Assembly: GCF_018394335.1 (NCBI RefSeq)
Contig: NZ_CP074572.1
Span: 4,030,001-4,094,000, forward strand
Direction: 5' to 3'
Source: Shewanella dokdonensis
GTDB lineage: Bacteria; Pseudomonadota; Gammaproteobacteria; Enterobacterales; Shewanellaceae
Length of the DNA: 64,000 nucleotides
Shown: positions 31,458-43,465 of the stretch, in pieces
Numbering within the stretch: position 1 is the first letter of the stretch
Layout: the number at the start of each line of letters is the position of its first letter
Position numbers and translations under genes: made by a program
Notes under the pieces: model-generated
The model's database searches: none
What the model saw: the letters and a program-made list of their open reading frames with translations, nothing else
Told to the model about the DNA's origin: nothing

Positions 31458-32363
31458 ATGAATCACTGGGAAGGTATTTGCGAGTTCGTTGCCGTTGCCG
31501 AAAGCCAAAGTTTTACCCAAGCTGCCGAACGTCTGAACATCTCTACCGCGCAAGTCAGCCGCCAAATTACCGCACTAGAAAAACGGCTTGCCACTAAACT
31601 GTTTTACCGCACCACACGTAAAGTCACCTTGAGTGAAGAAGGCTTACTTTATTACCGTCATTGCCGCGCCTTGCAGGATGGAATAGAGGAAGCTGAACGC
31701 ACCCTGGGGCGGTTACAAAGAGAACCCCAAGGAACACTGAGGCTCACCGCTCCGGTCACCTATGGTGAACAGTTTATTCTACCATTGTTAAATGATTTTC
31801 TTTTAACTTATAGTAAGTTGCATCTTGAACTAGAGCTAACCAATAAAACCCTAGATCTGATTGACGGCGGTTTTGATCTGGCAATCCGCCTTGGTAAGCT
31901 GACCGACTCAAGCCTGATGGCACGCAGGCTCGCCAGCCGTCACAACTATGTCTGTGCCAGCCCGGAATATCTGCAGCATTACGGCATACCGCACAGTTTA
32001 TCTGAGCTACAACAACATCAGTGTCTAGTGGGAAATCACCCTTATTGGCGTTTTATCGAACAGGGGCAAGAGCGCACCTGGCGAGTGTCTGGTAGATTAC
32101 AATGCAACTCTGGCATCGGCTTGCGTGATGCAGCCCGCAAAGGGTTAGGCTTGGCGCAATTGCCCGATTATTATGTTGATGCCGATTTGCAAAATGGCCA
32201 GCTAGTGGCGGTATTGGAACATTACCGCGCAGCACCTGAAGGAGTTTGGGGGATCTATCCGCAAAATCGCCACCTGTCACCCAAGGTCAGCCTATTACTG
32301 GATTGGTTACAACAACGACTCGTGCCTGCAAACGCCACTGAAACTGTTGCTGTGAACCGATAA
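31458..32363 (+). CDS. LysR-family transcriptional regulator
   Basis: 301 residues. An N-terminal winged helix-turn-helix (FVAVAESQSFTQAAERLNIS, then VSRQITALEKRLATKLFYRTTR) precedes a periplasmic-binding-protein-like effector domain (about 90-290). Divergent from fghA, the typical place for a LysR activator of that gene, so control of formaldehyde detoxification is a reasonable guess. The frame is intact. Confidence 0.9.
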   Translation: MNHWEGICEFVAVAESQSFTQAAERLNISTAQVSRQITALEKRLATKLFYRTTRKVTLSEEGLLYYRHCRALQDGIEEAERTLGRLQREPQGTLRLTAPVTYGEQFILPLLNDFLLTYSKLHLELELTNKTLDLIDGGFDLAIRLGKLTDSSLMARRLASRHNYVCASPEYLQHYGIPHSLSELQQHQCLVGNHPYWRFIEQGQERTWRVSGRLQCNSGIGLRDAARKGLGLAQLPDYYVDADLQNGQLVAVLEHYRAAPEGVWGIYPQNRHLSPKVSLLLDWLQQRLVPANATETVAVNR

Positions 32364-32442
32364 CCAACGTTATCCCGCCAACGTTATCCCCGTTTTGCAC
32401 GTCATCGTTCCGGTTTAGCCACGTTATAAATCAAGCCGTATG

Positions 32443-34362
32443 TTAGGCGGGTTTCTCTGTGGCTATGGTGGACTCATCTACCGGTGGTTCGCCATTAGGC
32501 AAGCGCATCACGAAACTCGCGCCGCCTTGCCCCGCGGCCAGATGGATCTGCCCCATCAGACACTGAGTCACCCATTGGTGTACCAGATGCAAACCGAGCC
32601 CGGTATGCTGTTTTGCCCGATTGCTGGTCACAAAGGGGTCAAATATTGAATCTTGTAACTCGGCAGCAACACCTTTGCCATTATCCGACACTGTCAGTTC
32701 TACCCATTCGGCATCCACTCGATGCCCGGAAATCGTCACCCACCCATTCTCGGTTTTCTCATCAAACCCGTGTTCTATGGCATTCAACACCAGATTTTGC
32801 AAGACTTGCGATAGAATCCCCGGCTGGCTCCAAAAACACAACTGAGGCTCCACCCGGTTAACGAGACGAATACCACTTTTCTTGATCATGGGCGTCAAAC
32901 CATTGATCAGATCAGTAACCAGCTCGGCCAGAAAACACTCTCGGACATCATCGCCAGTGCGCGCCAAGGTCAAACGCCGAAAACTTTTAATAATAACGTT
33001 TGCCTGTAGCAAATTTTTATCAGCCAGTTGTAACCCAGCATTGGTTCGTTGCAAAAATTGCTCTAACGCTGATTTCGTCAATCCTTTTTCAATAGCCGTC
33101 TGCAACAGTTGTAATTGCTCTTCTACACCAGTGACCGCCAGCAATGCGCCACCGATGGGCGTATTCAGTTCATGGGAGACCCCGGCCACCATCATCCCTA
33201 AGGATGACAGCCGTTTGGACTCTGCCAGATCATCTTTTAGCATCTGCTGCTGTTTAAGTGTGCTATCCAGTAATCGATTCACCCGCCTAAGCTCGACCAT
33301 CTCCTGCTGTAATCGCGCGGCAATAGCATGCACGGTCGAACGGGACTGATAGTCCCGTAAGACAAACCCGGTTCCCAGAAAAACAATCACTATCGCCACC
33401 AAAGCGGCCGGGAGCATTGCATCGCGACGCAGTGTTGACACTACATTGCTCGGCGTGGATGTCAGCAAAATAAATTCACGCTCAGGCACCACATAACCCG
33501 ATTTGCTTATTTGAATATGTTGAAAACTGACCAATTTCCCTTGGTACTTCTGCCCAATCAGGCTGCGATGCTGATTGATCAAAGACCATAACTGCGGCGC
33601 CTGTTTTGCCTGATTCATTTGAGGTTTGTGCAAGTCACGGCCCCAACACATGGTCGCATCGGGATGCACCATCCAAAATCCGTCGCTATCGGTCAGTTGT
33701 AGCTGGGCGTTATCCTTACTGAGCTGCTGTATCTGTTGAAGCACAGGCCCAAGATTGTAGTTGATGATCAGCCAGGCCTTTGCGCAGTCCATCCTGATCG
33801 CCAGTACGAATAGAGATACGTATGGTAGGCTCATATGGCACGACTATGCGCTGATGTTCAATATTCAAATCTAAGGGGAGATATACAGCTTGGGTGCCGC
33901 GACTTGGATCCCATCGATAAAGTAATAGCGATCGCCTTTAGGCTGTAATCCTTCCTCTGCCACGATAAAAGGCCTGCCAGACTGCACGTTCACCCGGACG
34001 CGTTCAGTGCCATTTTCATCCAGCCAGCGCAGTTGCAGCATGTTGTTGATCACCTTGCCGTAACGCACAAATACATCGGCAACAGTGGCGGTATTAAGTG
34101 GTTTTTCCTGACGCAGACTGTCAATGAACAGCGCATTAGAGGTGATCAGTCGCATGATATCTTCAAGCTCAGCCAACTCTTGATACAACAGCAGACTGGC
34201 ATGATTAAGCACTTCGCTGTGTTCAGATATCAGTGCGCGATTTTTACCTAACGCCTGCAAGTTATAGGCGACAACCCCAGAAAGGAATGCTAACAGCAGC
34301 ACTACCACGAAGAAAAATACACTCTTCAAACGCAACTTCATCAGGATACGAGCACTGTTCAT
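32443..34362 (-). CDS. Membrane sensor histidine kinase (two apparent frameshifts)
   Basis: A transmembrane helix near residues 13-33 precedes a periplasmic Cache-like sensor region, a second membrane segment around the motif PAALVAIVIVFLGTGFVL, a dimerisation helix with the phospho-acceptor His in GVSHELNTPIGGAL, and an ATPase domain with N box NLVLNAIEHGFDE and G motifs DNGKGVA and GLGLHLVHQWV. The frame is lost at G33875-33878 (coding C4, needs C5) and near 33775-33778 (one extra base in GGCC). Repaired length is 639 residues. Its start overlaps the upstream response-regulator stop (ATGA), so the two form a two-component operon. The ligand is unknown. Confidence 0.85.
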
Positions 34363-36610
34363 ATTGCGCTTCCGTCAGTTCCTTTTGTCTTGTCTTTGAG
34401 ATAGTTGAGTAAATCGTCAAATTCCATTGGTTTAGCAAACCAGAAGCCCTGCCCGAACTCGCAGCCTAAAGCGGATAATTGTTGCACCTGTGCTGGCGTT
34501 TCAATGCCCTCAGCAATGACTGAGTAGTTAAACCGCTTTCCAAGTTTAATCACCATATCAACAATGGCTTCGCCAGATTTATCCCGCTCCATGGCATCCA
34601 CAAATGTCTTATCAATTTTCAGTTCAGTTGCCGACAACTCGGTAATATGTTGCAGCGATGAGTATCCCGTCCCAAAATCGTCGATGCTAACACTGATGCC
34701 TTTATCGATAAGATTCTGCAGTAATGGCCGTACATGCTGATAATCCTGCATGGTCTGAGATTCTGTAATTTCAATCTCTAGCCACTGGGTAATCTGTGGA
34801 GATTCGCGACATAGCTGATCCAGTGAGTCCATAAAGAACAGATCATCCAAATCACTACTGGTTACATTGAAGGAAACCGGCAACGGCATGCCGGCATCCA
34901 GCAACCGTTTAATCGCCGTCACCGTCAGATGCATCACATGCAGATCCAGTTTGTTGATCAAGCCGGACATTTCAGCAACTGGGACAAACTTGCCAGGTGG
35001 AATGTAATGACCATCCGCTTCACGCCAGCGCGCCAAGGCCTCAAGCCCCATAACCCGACCATCATCCAGCCTGACTTTAGGTTGAAACATCAGCAACAGC
35101 CGCCCCTGATCGATAGCATTGTTTAACCCCTGCATCAGCTGATGGCGCTCCAGAATGCTACTGCGGAATTGCGGGTTATATTGGATTAGCGCCAAATGCT
35201 CCCGCTGTGACTGCAACAAGGTGGAATCCATCATGTGCAGCAACTCGCGACCACTAACCGTTGTTAACTCACACAGGTTCATCAAGGCGACGCTGGCTTC
35301 AGCATGCAGCTGTACATTGTTGGTCATCACCTTGAAATGGTTCAGTTTTGCCATCGCCTGTGGCGTAGGTAAATCTTCGCTATTGAGCAGGATAATAAAA
35401 CAGCTGTCAGTGACTCTGGCAATCACTCGCTGGGCCTTAAATCGCTGTTGCAATTTGCGATGAAATTGCTGCAGAAAACTACTCAAAAAGTCACTATCAA
35501 CACTCAACACTAATTCAGCAAAGTCCTTGATATTCAAAGCGACTATGACACTCTGACAGCGTTCACTGGTAGGCAGATTGTCTAAAAATCGCACCAACCA
35601 GGCACGGTTGGGAATATTCAGTTGCGGATCAAAATATGCGAGTTCAGACAACCGATTACACAGCACAATATTGTTGAAACCGTTGTTAACGTTCTCGCTG
35701 AACACTTGCAACAGATTGATATGATATTGTGTCAGTGGTTTTTCTGACTCAACCACCATGACATATTTGTGCTCACCTTGGCGTTCGGTATCAAAATACA
35801 GTGCGCTGAAATGGCCAGAAAAGTGGTGCGTTTTATCGGCAATGGCTTGGGAAATAAGGGGAGTAATACAGTTTGCAGTTGCTCTGGCAGCTGTTTCAGC
35901 AGCTGTGTACCGTCTGTTTGCGCTACCGCAAAGATCCCGGCACTGCTGATAATGCGATATTGCTCCGAGTTAACATCATCACCGCTGCGCACACAGATAA
36001 TGCCGCCTCTGGAGACACCGATGAGCTGCCCTATTTCACTCAACATGGTATGGCAAAATTCATCGATATTGGTTATCCGCGACAATTGCCTGGAAGCATC
36101 CACCAGCACGCTTAGTCCACGCCGTGCCTTGTCCAACTCGTTATAGGCATTCCAAGTGCGAATATTGGAAGCCACAACCGTGCGTAATTTTTCCGATGAC
36201 AGATCGGCTTTGTTCCAATACTCGTCAATATCGTAGCGTTTCATGACATCCTTAAACGGTGCCATTCCAGGCTGGCCGGTAAGCAGTACAATACGCAACG
36301 CGCTATTGCCAAGGACTTGGCGAATCGTATCGACTAAACGCAGACCCGCGTCGTCGTCTTCCATGACCACATCCAACAACACCACGCTCAGATCATCATG
36401 ATTTGCCAATAACTCTGCGGCGGCCGTAGCACTGGGCGCCGTATACATTTCAATCGGGCGGCTTTTAACCATGTAGCCTTGCAAGGCGTGGGACAGACTG
36501 GCCTGATAATTAGCATCATCTTCGACGCTCAGGACTTTCCACGGTTGTAACTCAGCCGTTATGGCGGTGGGAGTTTCATCGGGTGCAAACAGGAACAGCT
36601 CTTCTTCCAT
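34359..36610 (-). CDS. Response regulator with DUF3369, degenerate GGDEF and EAL domains (one apparent frameshift)
   Basis: An N-terminal receiver domain (about residues 25-150) has phospho-acceptor Asp in VVLLDVVMED. A GAF-like DUF3369 sensor module follows (about 165-310), then a GGDEF-like domain whose signature is replaced by TDSCF, so no cyclase activity is expected. The EAL phosphodiesterase domain has LEALARWR, the metal/catalytic region DDFGTGYSS and EGIETPAQ. It probably degrades cyclic di-GMP under control of the partner kinase. The frame breaks at G35858-35861 (coding C4, needs C5). I chose ATG 36610 after GGAAA. Repaired length is 750 residues. Confidence 0.85.
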
Positions 36611-36659
36611 GATAAGTTTCCAGATCATCCAGCGGGTTTACACCTTTTGCCCAGCGGCT

Positions 36660-36689
36660 ATGCAAACCTACATCACAGTGGGTTTGCAT
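36660..36689. promoter_or_regulatory. Inverted repeat upstream of the EAL response-regulator operon
   Basis: ATGCAAACC and GGTTTGCAT, perfect 9-base arms 12 bp apart, 50 bp upstream of the ATG at 36610. The spacing suits a dimeric regulator on adjacent helical faces. A TTGACT at 36704-36699 on the minus strand could be the -35 of the same promoter. Regulator unknown. Confidence 0.45.
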
Positions 36690-36898
36690 TAAACATAGTC
36701 AAAATATAACCATCAGCCAGCCAGAATATGTATCAATAACGTATTTCGGCAGAAAATGAGCGAAAAAGTGCCATCCATGCTCGGTTACATCAGTAACAAA
36801 GCCCAATAGTGTTGTTTTTATAACCTACCCTTAAGCGATTGTTAAGTTCCAGCAACAATAATCGCCATTGTCACGTAAACTGTTATATCGAACAAAAT

Positions 36899-37650
36899 AT
36901 GCCCATATCCATTTTACCTTTTAACTCTTGGTTATATCGGCATCTGTTACTGCCATTAATCTGTGGTCTGCTATTGCTGACAGTGCTGCATCTAACACAA
37001 CTGGATCTGGTGCTTGCCCAGTGGATTTTCCAACAAGAAGGCAATACGCCGGGTTGGTCGCTGCGTCATAATTTTTCCTAGAACATATTCTGCACAACGG
37101 CGGTCGACATGTGGTGACCTTGTTATCACTCACCTTGCTGTTCACATTAGCGCTCAGTTTTATCAAAGCGTCATTAAAGCCTTGGCGTAAAGATCTGCTA
37201 CTGTTGCTGGCAAATGTGGCCATTTCTATTTTGCTGGTACGTTTTGCTAAGGAATATACCAACGTGAGTTGCCCTTGGGATATCCTACAATTTGGTGGCA
37301 GTAAGCCTTGGATCCCGTTTCCCAACAGTCTGTTTTCACCAATGGATCTTGGACAATGCTTTCCCGGTGGTCACAGCAGTGGTGCCTTTGCCTGGGTGGC
37401 ATTGTATTATTTTGCGCTGCATCAGATGCCCAGCAAACGCTTTAGATTCCTGAGTTTTGCGGTAATACTCGGGATTGTATTTGCGGTATGTCAGGAACTG
37501 CGCGGGGCACATTTTCTGACACACGATTTGACCAGTCTGCTGCTCAGTTGGGTGATTGCCACTTTAGGCTATGGCGTGGTTTATCGTCCGTGGCGCCAAC
37601 GCCAACCCAGTACTATTGAGTTACCAAACACCGTGGCTATGCGCGTTTAA
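36899..37650 (+). CDS. PAP2-family membrane phosphatase (one apparent frameshift)
   Basis: An integral membrane lipid phosphatase with about five to six membrane segments. The three PAP2 motifs are visible: KEYTNVSCPW (motif 1), FPGGHSSGA (motif 2, catalytic His) and RGAHFLTHD (motif 3). It probably acts on undecaprenyl-pyrophosphate, phosphatidate or lipid A phosphates; the substrate cannot be chosen. The frame breaks at T37072-37076 (T5, where T6 is needed), after RHNF. Repaired length is 250 residues. The ATG at 36899 lacks a strong ribosome-binding site. Its 3' end overlaps the convergent crbS end by 14 bp. Confidence 0.82.
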
Positions 37651-40600
37651 CCAGCCCAGAGATCAATGCCCGTAATGCCGCTGGTTTAATCATCTTTGAC
37701 ATATAGTGATAACCGCGGCGTTCTACATCTTCAATCAGCGCTTTATTGGTGTTAGCCGTTATCAGGATCCCCGGCAGTTTATCGCCGTAAAGCGCGCGGA
37801 TTTCATCCATAGCATCCACCCCATTCCGGTCATTATCCAAGTGATAATCTGCCAGCACAATGTCGGGAGCCACGCCTTTCAAGCCCAGTTTAATACGGGC
37901 ATCATTAATATCGCTGGCACATACCACCTCACATTGCCAGCGACTCAACAGACTTTCTAACCCCGCCAGGATGCTCTCTTCGTTGTCGATACATAACACC
38001 TTTACCCCGGTGAGTGTTTTGAACGTATTAGAGATATTGCGTGGTTTTGGCACAGAACGGCTATTACCAACGGGGACAAGAATAGAAAATACCGAACCTT
38101 TGCCCTGAATTGAGGAAACTTTAATCTCATGTTGCAAGACCTTGCCCATACGGTCAGCAATGGCTAATCCTAGTCCTAAGCCGTTAACACTCTTGCTTTG
38201 TGGGTTATTCAGCCGTTTGAATTCATGGAAGATCTCACGCAACTGACTGCCCTCTATACCACACCCCGTATCCAGCACCTGAATTTCTAGATTGTGAGGG
38301 CGATGGCGGCACCCCAGCAGCACTTTACCGCCTTTGGCATAGCGAAAAGCGTTGGTCAAAAATTCTGGATGATACGCCGCAGTAATGCCGGATCTGAATT
38401 AACCGTAGTGTTGCAAGCCACCGCCGCAAAGCGGATCTGGCTGTCCTTAGACATCGCCTCAAATTCAACCGCCAGTCCCGCCAGGATCTCTGAAATAGCA
38501 AAATCTCTGCGATTAACATCTACCTTGCCAGAATCTAGGCGTGAAATATCCAGCAGATCAGTCAATAACTCGCCGGCAGTCTTCAGTGAGCTGTTAATGT
38601 GTTCGAGGGTCACGCTGACATCCTGCTGCAACTGCGGATGCTGACTCAATGACGCCGTAAATAAGCGCGCCGCATTTAAGGGCTGCATCAAATCGTGACC
38701 CACGGCGGCAAGGAAGCGACTCTTAGACGCATTGGCCATCTCTTCGTGCGCTTTAGCTTCCAATAACTGACTGTTCAATAACGCTAACTCGTAAGTACGT
38801 TCCCGCACTCTGGCTTCCAGATTTTCGTTTGCTTCTTGCAATGCTCGCTGTTGTTGTCGGTATTGGGTAATGTCGGAAAAGGTCATCACGAACCCACCAT
38901 CTGGCATCGGATTACCCTGGATTTTGATCACCTTGCCATCTTTACGTTGGCGTTCTGACGTGTGCGCCGTACCGTTGCGCATATGCTGCATACGTTTATC
39001 AACATGCTCATCAATATTGCCCGTACCACAAAACCCGCGTGCCGCATTAAAACGGATCACTTTGGCGATGGACATTCCCGGTTGTAAGAAGTCCTGAGGA
39101 TAGCGGTACAGTTCTTCATAACGATGATTCCAAGCCACCAGATTCAGATCTTTATCCACCACGCTCATACCTTCGTTGGCATGTTCGATGGCGGCGCGCA
39201 GCATATCTTGGCTGAGTAACACTTGTGATGACGCATCATCTACCAGGCTGAATACCTCATCCAACGCGAGATCTCGCCCTTCCAGTACCGAGTCCATCAC
39301 CACCGCGGCACTAGAAGCACCGAGAACCCCGGCCAGCAGATGTTCCGTATGGTTAATCAGCGCCGTGGAGGCTGATTTGTTCCAACTGTCGGAACGCACC
39401 GCCTCAGGGGAAAAACGGGAGAAACTTTCATAGGCGCGGGTCGGGCTGACAAAACGGCTGGCGAGGATCAACAAATCCTGCTGGCTGATCTGTACGGCGC
39501 GGCGATTGCCACTGCTGCGCATCAACCCTGGGGTCACAAAGGTGCTGGCCTGAATACGCTCAACAACCCCGGCACGAAACCACATAGAGCCGAGAATATA
39601 CCCAGCCAAATTTGCCGCCAGAGCGATCAGAATATCCACCACATCTGGCGAGACATTGGTAAAGGCGTGCAACCCTGTAGTAAACAGATCGCCGGTAATG
39701 GCGGCGTCCCGAAACAGCAATACGCCCCACACTGCAAAGCCAATTGCCAATCCCAGCATGACACCCGCACGATTACCGCGCTTCCAGTAAAGTCCGCCCA
39801 CCAGCGCAGGAGATAACTGCGCAAAAGCACCGAACGCCAGCATCCCCATGTGCGACAAGGATTCGTTATCTGAAAAACTCAGGTATGCGGTATAACCAAA
39901 AGCCACTATCAATACGATAGCGATACGGCGCACATACAAGAGTTGTGTAGAAAACTGACTGAAATTACTGCGTTTAATCTGTCCGGTACGCAATAACACG
40001 GGCACCAGCCACTCATTGGAAATCATTACGCTGATGGTCACAACGGCCACAATTACCATGCCAGTAGCGGCCGACATGGTTCCCAACATGGCAATAACCG
40101 CTAGCCAGTCATGCCCCATAGAAAGCGGCAGATTAATCACATAAGTGTCAGCTGCCACCGAATTGCCCAGCAGTACCGACCCCGCCAACGCCATCGGGCC
40201 GACAAACAGGCCAAACAACAACAAATAAAGCGGAAATAACCAGCGAGCCCGTCGCAAACTCTTATCGCCGTGCGCTTCAACCACCATCACATGAAACTGT
40301 CGCGGCATACACAAAAATGCCGCCATACTGACTAACAGCTCTGGCACAATGTACTCAAGGCGCATGTTGGGTTCGTGGATCACCCCAGCGAGGTTGGCCT
40401 GCTGCCACAACGGCCCAAAACCACCGAAAACACCAAAAACCACAACCACCCCAATGATGAGAAACGCCGAGAGCTTGATCAGTGATTCAAAGGCAATCGC
40501 TAACATCATGCCGGGATTGTGTTCGGTAGCATCTAACTTACGGGTGCCAAACAAAATGGCAAACAATGCCAGCCAGGCACTGATTAATAACGCCAGCCAA

Positions 40601-41063
40601 GTGCCATCAAATGCGGCATGCTTAGGTTGAAAGAGGTTAAGCCCATACACCATGGCCTTAAGCTGCAAGGCGATATAAGGCATGATGCCAAACAAGGCGA
40701 TTAAGGTGACCAGTACCGCGAGTGGTTGTGATTTTCCATAACGGGCGGCAATAAAGTCAGCAACTGAGGTGATATTCTGTTCTTTCGACACCATCACCAT
40801 TTTCCGTAGCAGGCCGAACCCCAGTACAAACACCAATATTGGGGCAAGGAAAATAGGCAAAAATGACCAGAAATCTTTAGCAGACTGCCCGACGGTGCCA
40901 AGAAAACTCCAAGAAGAACAATAAACTGCAAGGCTTAAGGCATAAATCCAGTTCTGCAACTTCTTGGTGAGATTACCGAACCAGCGCTCAGCCCCCAGGC
41001 CAGCACACACAGCAAACACACATAACAGATGGCGATTACCGCCACTAACATTGTTAGATTCAT
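37637..41063 (-). CDS. crbS: CrbS-type hybrid histidine kinase with an SLC5 transporter domain (two apparent frameshifts)
   Basis: The N-terminal half (about residues 1-500) is a sodium:solute-symporter (SLC5) domain with about 13 membrane helices. A PAS domain follows (about 620-740, LNLVAWNHRYEELYRYP), then a coiled coil, HisKA with the phospho-acceptor His in AAVGHDLMQPLNAA, an ATPase domain (DTGCGIEG, GLGLGLAIADRM) and a C-terminal receiver with Asp in VLADYHLDND. The frame is lost at C40992-40996 (coding G5, needs G6), which hides the first helix starting at ATG 41063, and at A38358-38362 (T5, needs T6) in the ATPase domain. Repaired length is 1142 residues. It is divergent from acs, as expected for the CrbS/CrbR acetate switch. 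Confidence 0.82.
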
Positions 41064-41228
41064 CGTGACTCTCATGCCGTCGGATAACAGACCTTAATGT
41101 CTGCAGCCTGCATTAGCCTACCCCAGTCATCCCAAAACACCAAGGTTGTGACAACTGCTTGTTTATTTTTATATTTAGCTCAATACACCGCATAGCTAAG
41201 CGAGCGTTTTAAAACCACCCAAATTGGC

Positions 41229-41256
41229 GTTGACAGTGTTTTAATTATCAATATAA
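41229..41256 (+). promoter_or_regulatory. Promoter of acs
   Basis: Perfect TTGACA at 41229-41234, a 16-bp spacer and TATAAC at 41251-41256. It is 108 bp before the ATG, leaving a long leader. The crbS-acs intergenic region (41064-41363) holds no gene. Confidence 0.6.
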
Positions 41257-41285
41257 CCATATGATTAATAATAATTAATTTTATC

Positions 41286-41299
41286 TAGACCAATGTCTA
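41286..41299. promoter_or_regulatory. Short palindrome in the acs leader
   Basis: TAGAC-CAAT-GTCTA, a perfect five-base inverted repeat 30 bp downstream of the predicted -10. It could be a regulator half-site pair; length is too short to exclude chance. Confidence 0.25.
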
Positions 41300-41363
41300 A
41301 TAGAGGCCAAACAAGGTTGCATCCCATACTTTGCGTCAAGTCACAAAACAATGGGAAGTATCC

Positions 41364-43319
41364 ATGAGCAATCAACAAGCAATCTACAAAGTGCCCGCAG
41401 CTATTGCTTCCAATGCACTGGTGAACGACGAAAAATATCGCAAGATGTACCAAGAATCTGTCGTTAATCCAGAAGGATTCTGGCGTGAACACGGTAAACG
41501 TATCGATTGGATCAAGCCCTACAGCAAAATCAAACAAACCTCCTTTGATGATCATAACCTGTCAATTAACTGGTTTTATGACGGCACGCTCAATGCCTGT
41601 GTGAACTGCGTCGATCGCCACTTAGCACAAAATGCTGATCGTACCGCCATCATCTGGGAAGGTGATGATGCCAAAGAGCAACGCACGCTGACCTATGGTC
41701 AATTGCATGTAGAAGTATGTAAATTCGCCAACGCACTGCGTAGCCAAGGTGTACGCCGCGGCGATGTTGTCACCATGTACATGCCGATGGTGCCAGAAGC
41801 GGCCATCGCCATGTTAGCCTGTGCCCGTATTGGGGCTATCCACTCGGTGGTATTCGGTGGTTTCTCCCCAGATTCTATCGCCTCGCGCATCAAAGATGGT
41901 CGTTCTAAAGTGATACTGACCGCAGACGAAGGCATGCGTGCCGGACGTACTATTCCGCTGAAACGCAATATAGATGAAGCGCTATCTAAGCCAGAGGTCA
42001 CCACCGTCGAGAAAGTGATAGTCCTGAAACGTACTGGTGGCAAAATCGATTGGCAGGAAGGCCGTGATATCTGGTGGCACTCACTCACCGCAACCGCTTC
42101 CGAATTCTGCGAAGCAGAAGAGATGGCGGCAGAAGATCCGCTATTTCTGCTTTACACCTCGGGTTCTACTGGTAATCCCAAAGGCGTGCTGCATACCACA
42201 GGTGGGTATCTGGTATATGCGTCGATGACCCACGAGTACGTATTTGACTACAAACCAGGAGAAATTTACTGGTGTACGGCCGATGTGGGTTGGATCACGG
42301 GTCATAGCTATATGGTCTACGGACCTTTAGCTAATTGCGCCACAGTGTTGATCCACGAAGGTGTGCCTAACTGGCCCTCTCCCGCTAGGTTGGGTGAGAT
42401 TATCGACCGCCATCAGGTCAATATTCTCTACACTGCCCCCACGCTGATCCGTGCCTTAATGGCAGAAGGTAAAGAACAGTTTGAGCATTTCAAGGGTGAC
42501 TCTTTGCGGATCATGGGCTCTGTAGGTGAACCCATCAATCCCGAAGCTTGGCGCTGGTATCATGAAGTCATTGGTCACGATCATTGCCCGATTGTTGACA
42601 CCTGGTGGCAAACTGAGACCGGCGGCATTCTGATCACACCGTTACCGGGTGCCACTGACACCAAGCCCGGCTCCGCCACTCGGCCATTTTTTGGGGTGCA
42701 ACCCGCCTTGGTTGACAACAATGGCACCATTTTGGAAGGTGCAACCGAAGGTAACCTGGTGATATTGGATTCATGGCCCGGACAGATGCGTACCGTTTAT
42801 GGTGACCACGAACGCTTTGTACTCACCTACTTTAAAACCTTCCGCGGCATGTATTTCACCGGTGATGGTGCCCGCCGCGATGAAGATGGTTACTACTGGA
42901 TCACTGGCCGTGTAGATGATGTGATCAACGTTTCAGGACATCGTTTGGGAACGGCTGAGATTGAAAGTGCGCTGGTGGCGCATGACTTAGTCGCTGAAGC
43001 GGCAGTCGTTGGCTACCCACACGATATCAAAGGTCAGGGTATTTACGCGTATGTGACATTGACCAAGGATACCGAGCCGTCAGAAGCATTGCGGCAAGAG
43101 TTACGCCAGTGGGTGCGCAAAGAGATTGGTGCCCTTGCGACCCCAGATCTAATTCAGTGGGCCACTGGTTTACCCAAGACCCGTTCCGGCAAAATCATGC
43201 GGCGCTTCCTGCGTAAAATTGCCGCCAATGAAATCACTAACCTTGGGGATTCTTCCACACTGGCAGATCCTGCCGTCATTGATACCTTGATTGATACGCG
43301 GCTTAATCGTCCAGAGTAA
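41364..43319 (+). CDS. acs: Acetyl-CoA synthetase
   Basis: 651 residues from ATG 41364 ([12 protein letters not shown]). It activates acetate with ATP to acetyl-AMP and then acetyl-CoA. Motifs: phosphate-binding loop [12 protein letters not shown] near residue 265, [10 protein letters not shown] near 410, hinge region [14 protein letters not shown] near 520, and the acetylation-controlled Lys in [11 protein letters not shown] near 605. The frame is intact. It is divergent from crbS, which probably controls it through CrbR. Confidence 0.96.
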   Translation: MSNQQAIYKVPAAIASNALVNDEKYRKMYQESVVNPEGFWREHGKRIDWIKPYSKIKQTSFDDHNLSINWFYDGTLNACVNCVDRHLAQNADRTAIIWEGDDAKEQRTLTYGQLHVEVCKFANALRSQGVRRGDVVTMYMPMVPEAAIAMLACARIGAIHSVVFGGFSPDSIASRIKDGRSKVILTADEGMRAGRTIPLKRNIDEALSKPEVTTVEKVIVLKRTGGKIDWQEGRDIWWHSLTATASEFCEAEEMAAEDPLFLLYTSGSTGNPKGVLHTTGGYLVYASMTHEYVFDYKPGEIYWCTADVGWITGHSYMVYGPLANCATVLIHEGVPNWPSPARLGEIIDRHQVNILYTAPTLIRALMAEGKEQFEHFKGDSLRIMGSVGEPINPEAWRWYHEVIGHDHCPIVDTWWQTETGGILITPLPGATDTKPGSATRPFFGVQPALVDNNGTILEGATEGNLVILDSWPGQMRTVYGDHERFVLTYFKTFRGMYFTGDGARRDEDGYYWITGRVDDVINVSGHRLGTAEIESALVAHDLVAEAAVVGYPHDIKGQGIYAYVTLTKDTEPSEALRQELRQWVRKEIGALATPDLIQWATGLPKTRSGKIMRRFLRKIAANEITNLGDSSTLADPAVIDTLIDTRLNRPE

Positions 43320-43335
43320 TCCAGCTCCTGTCATT

Positions 43336-43369
43336 GCCCCTCATTATTGATTATTGAGGGGCTTTTTTT
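43336..43369 (+). terminator. Terminator of acs
   Basis: GCCCCTCA...TGAGGGGC stem with an 11-base AT-rich loop, then TTTTTTT, 17 bp past the stop. Confidence 0.85.
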
Positions 43370-43465
43370 GCAAGCAAATGAATTTGCTAAGATAATGACA
43401 AATCCTTCGTTAAGGCGCTATGATGTAAGAGTTAGTTGTTGCTGCCGCCAAAACGGACTTTCTCC

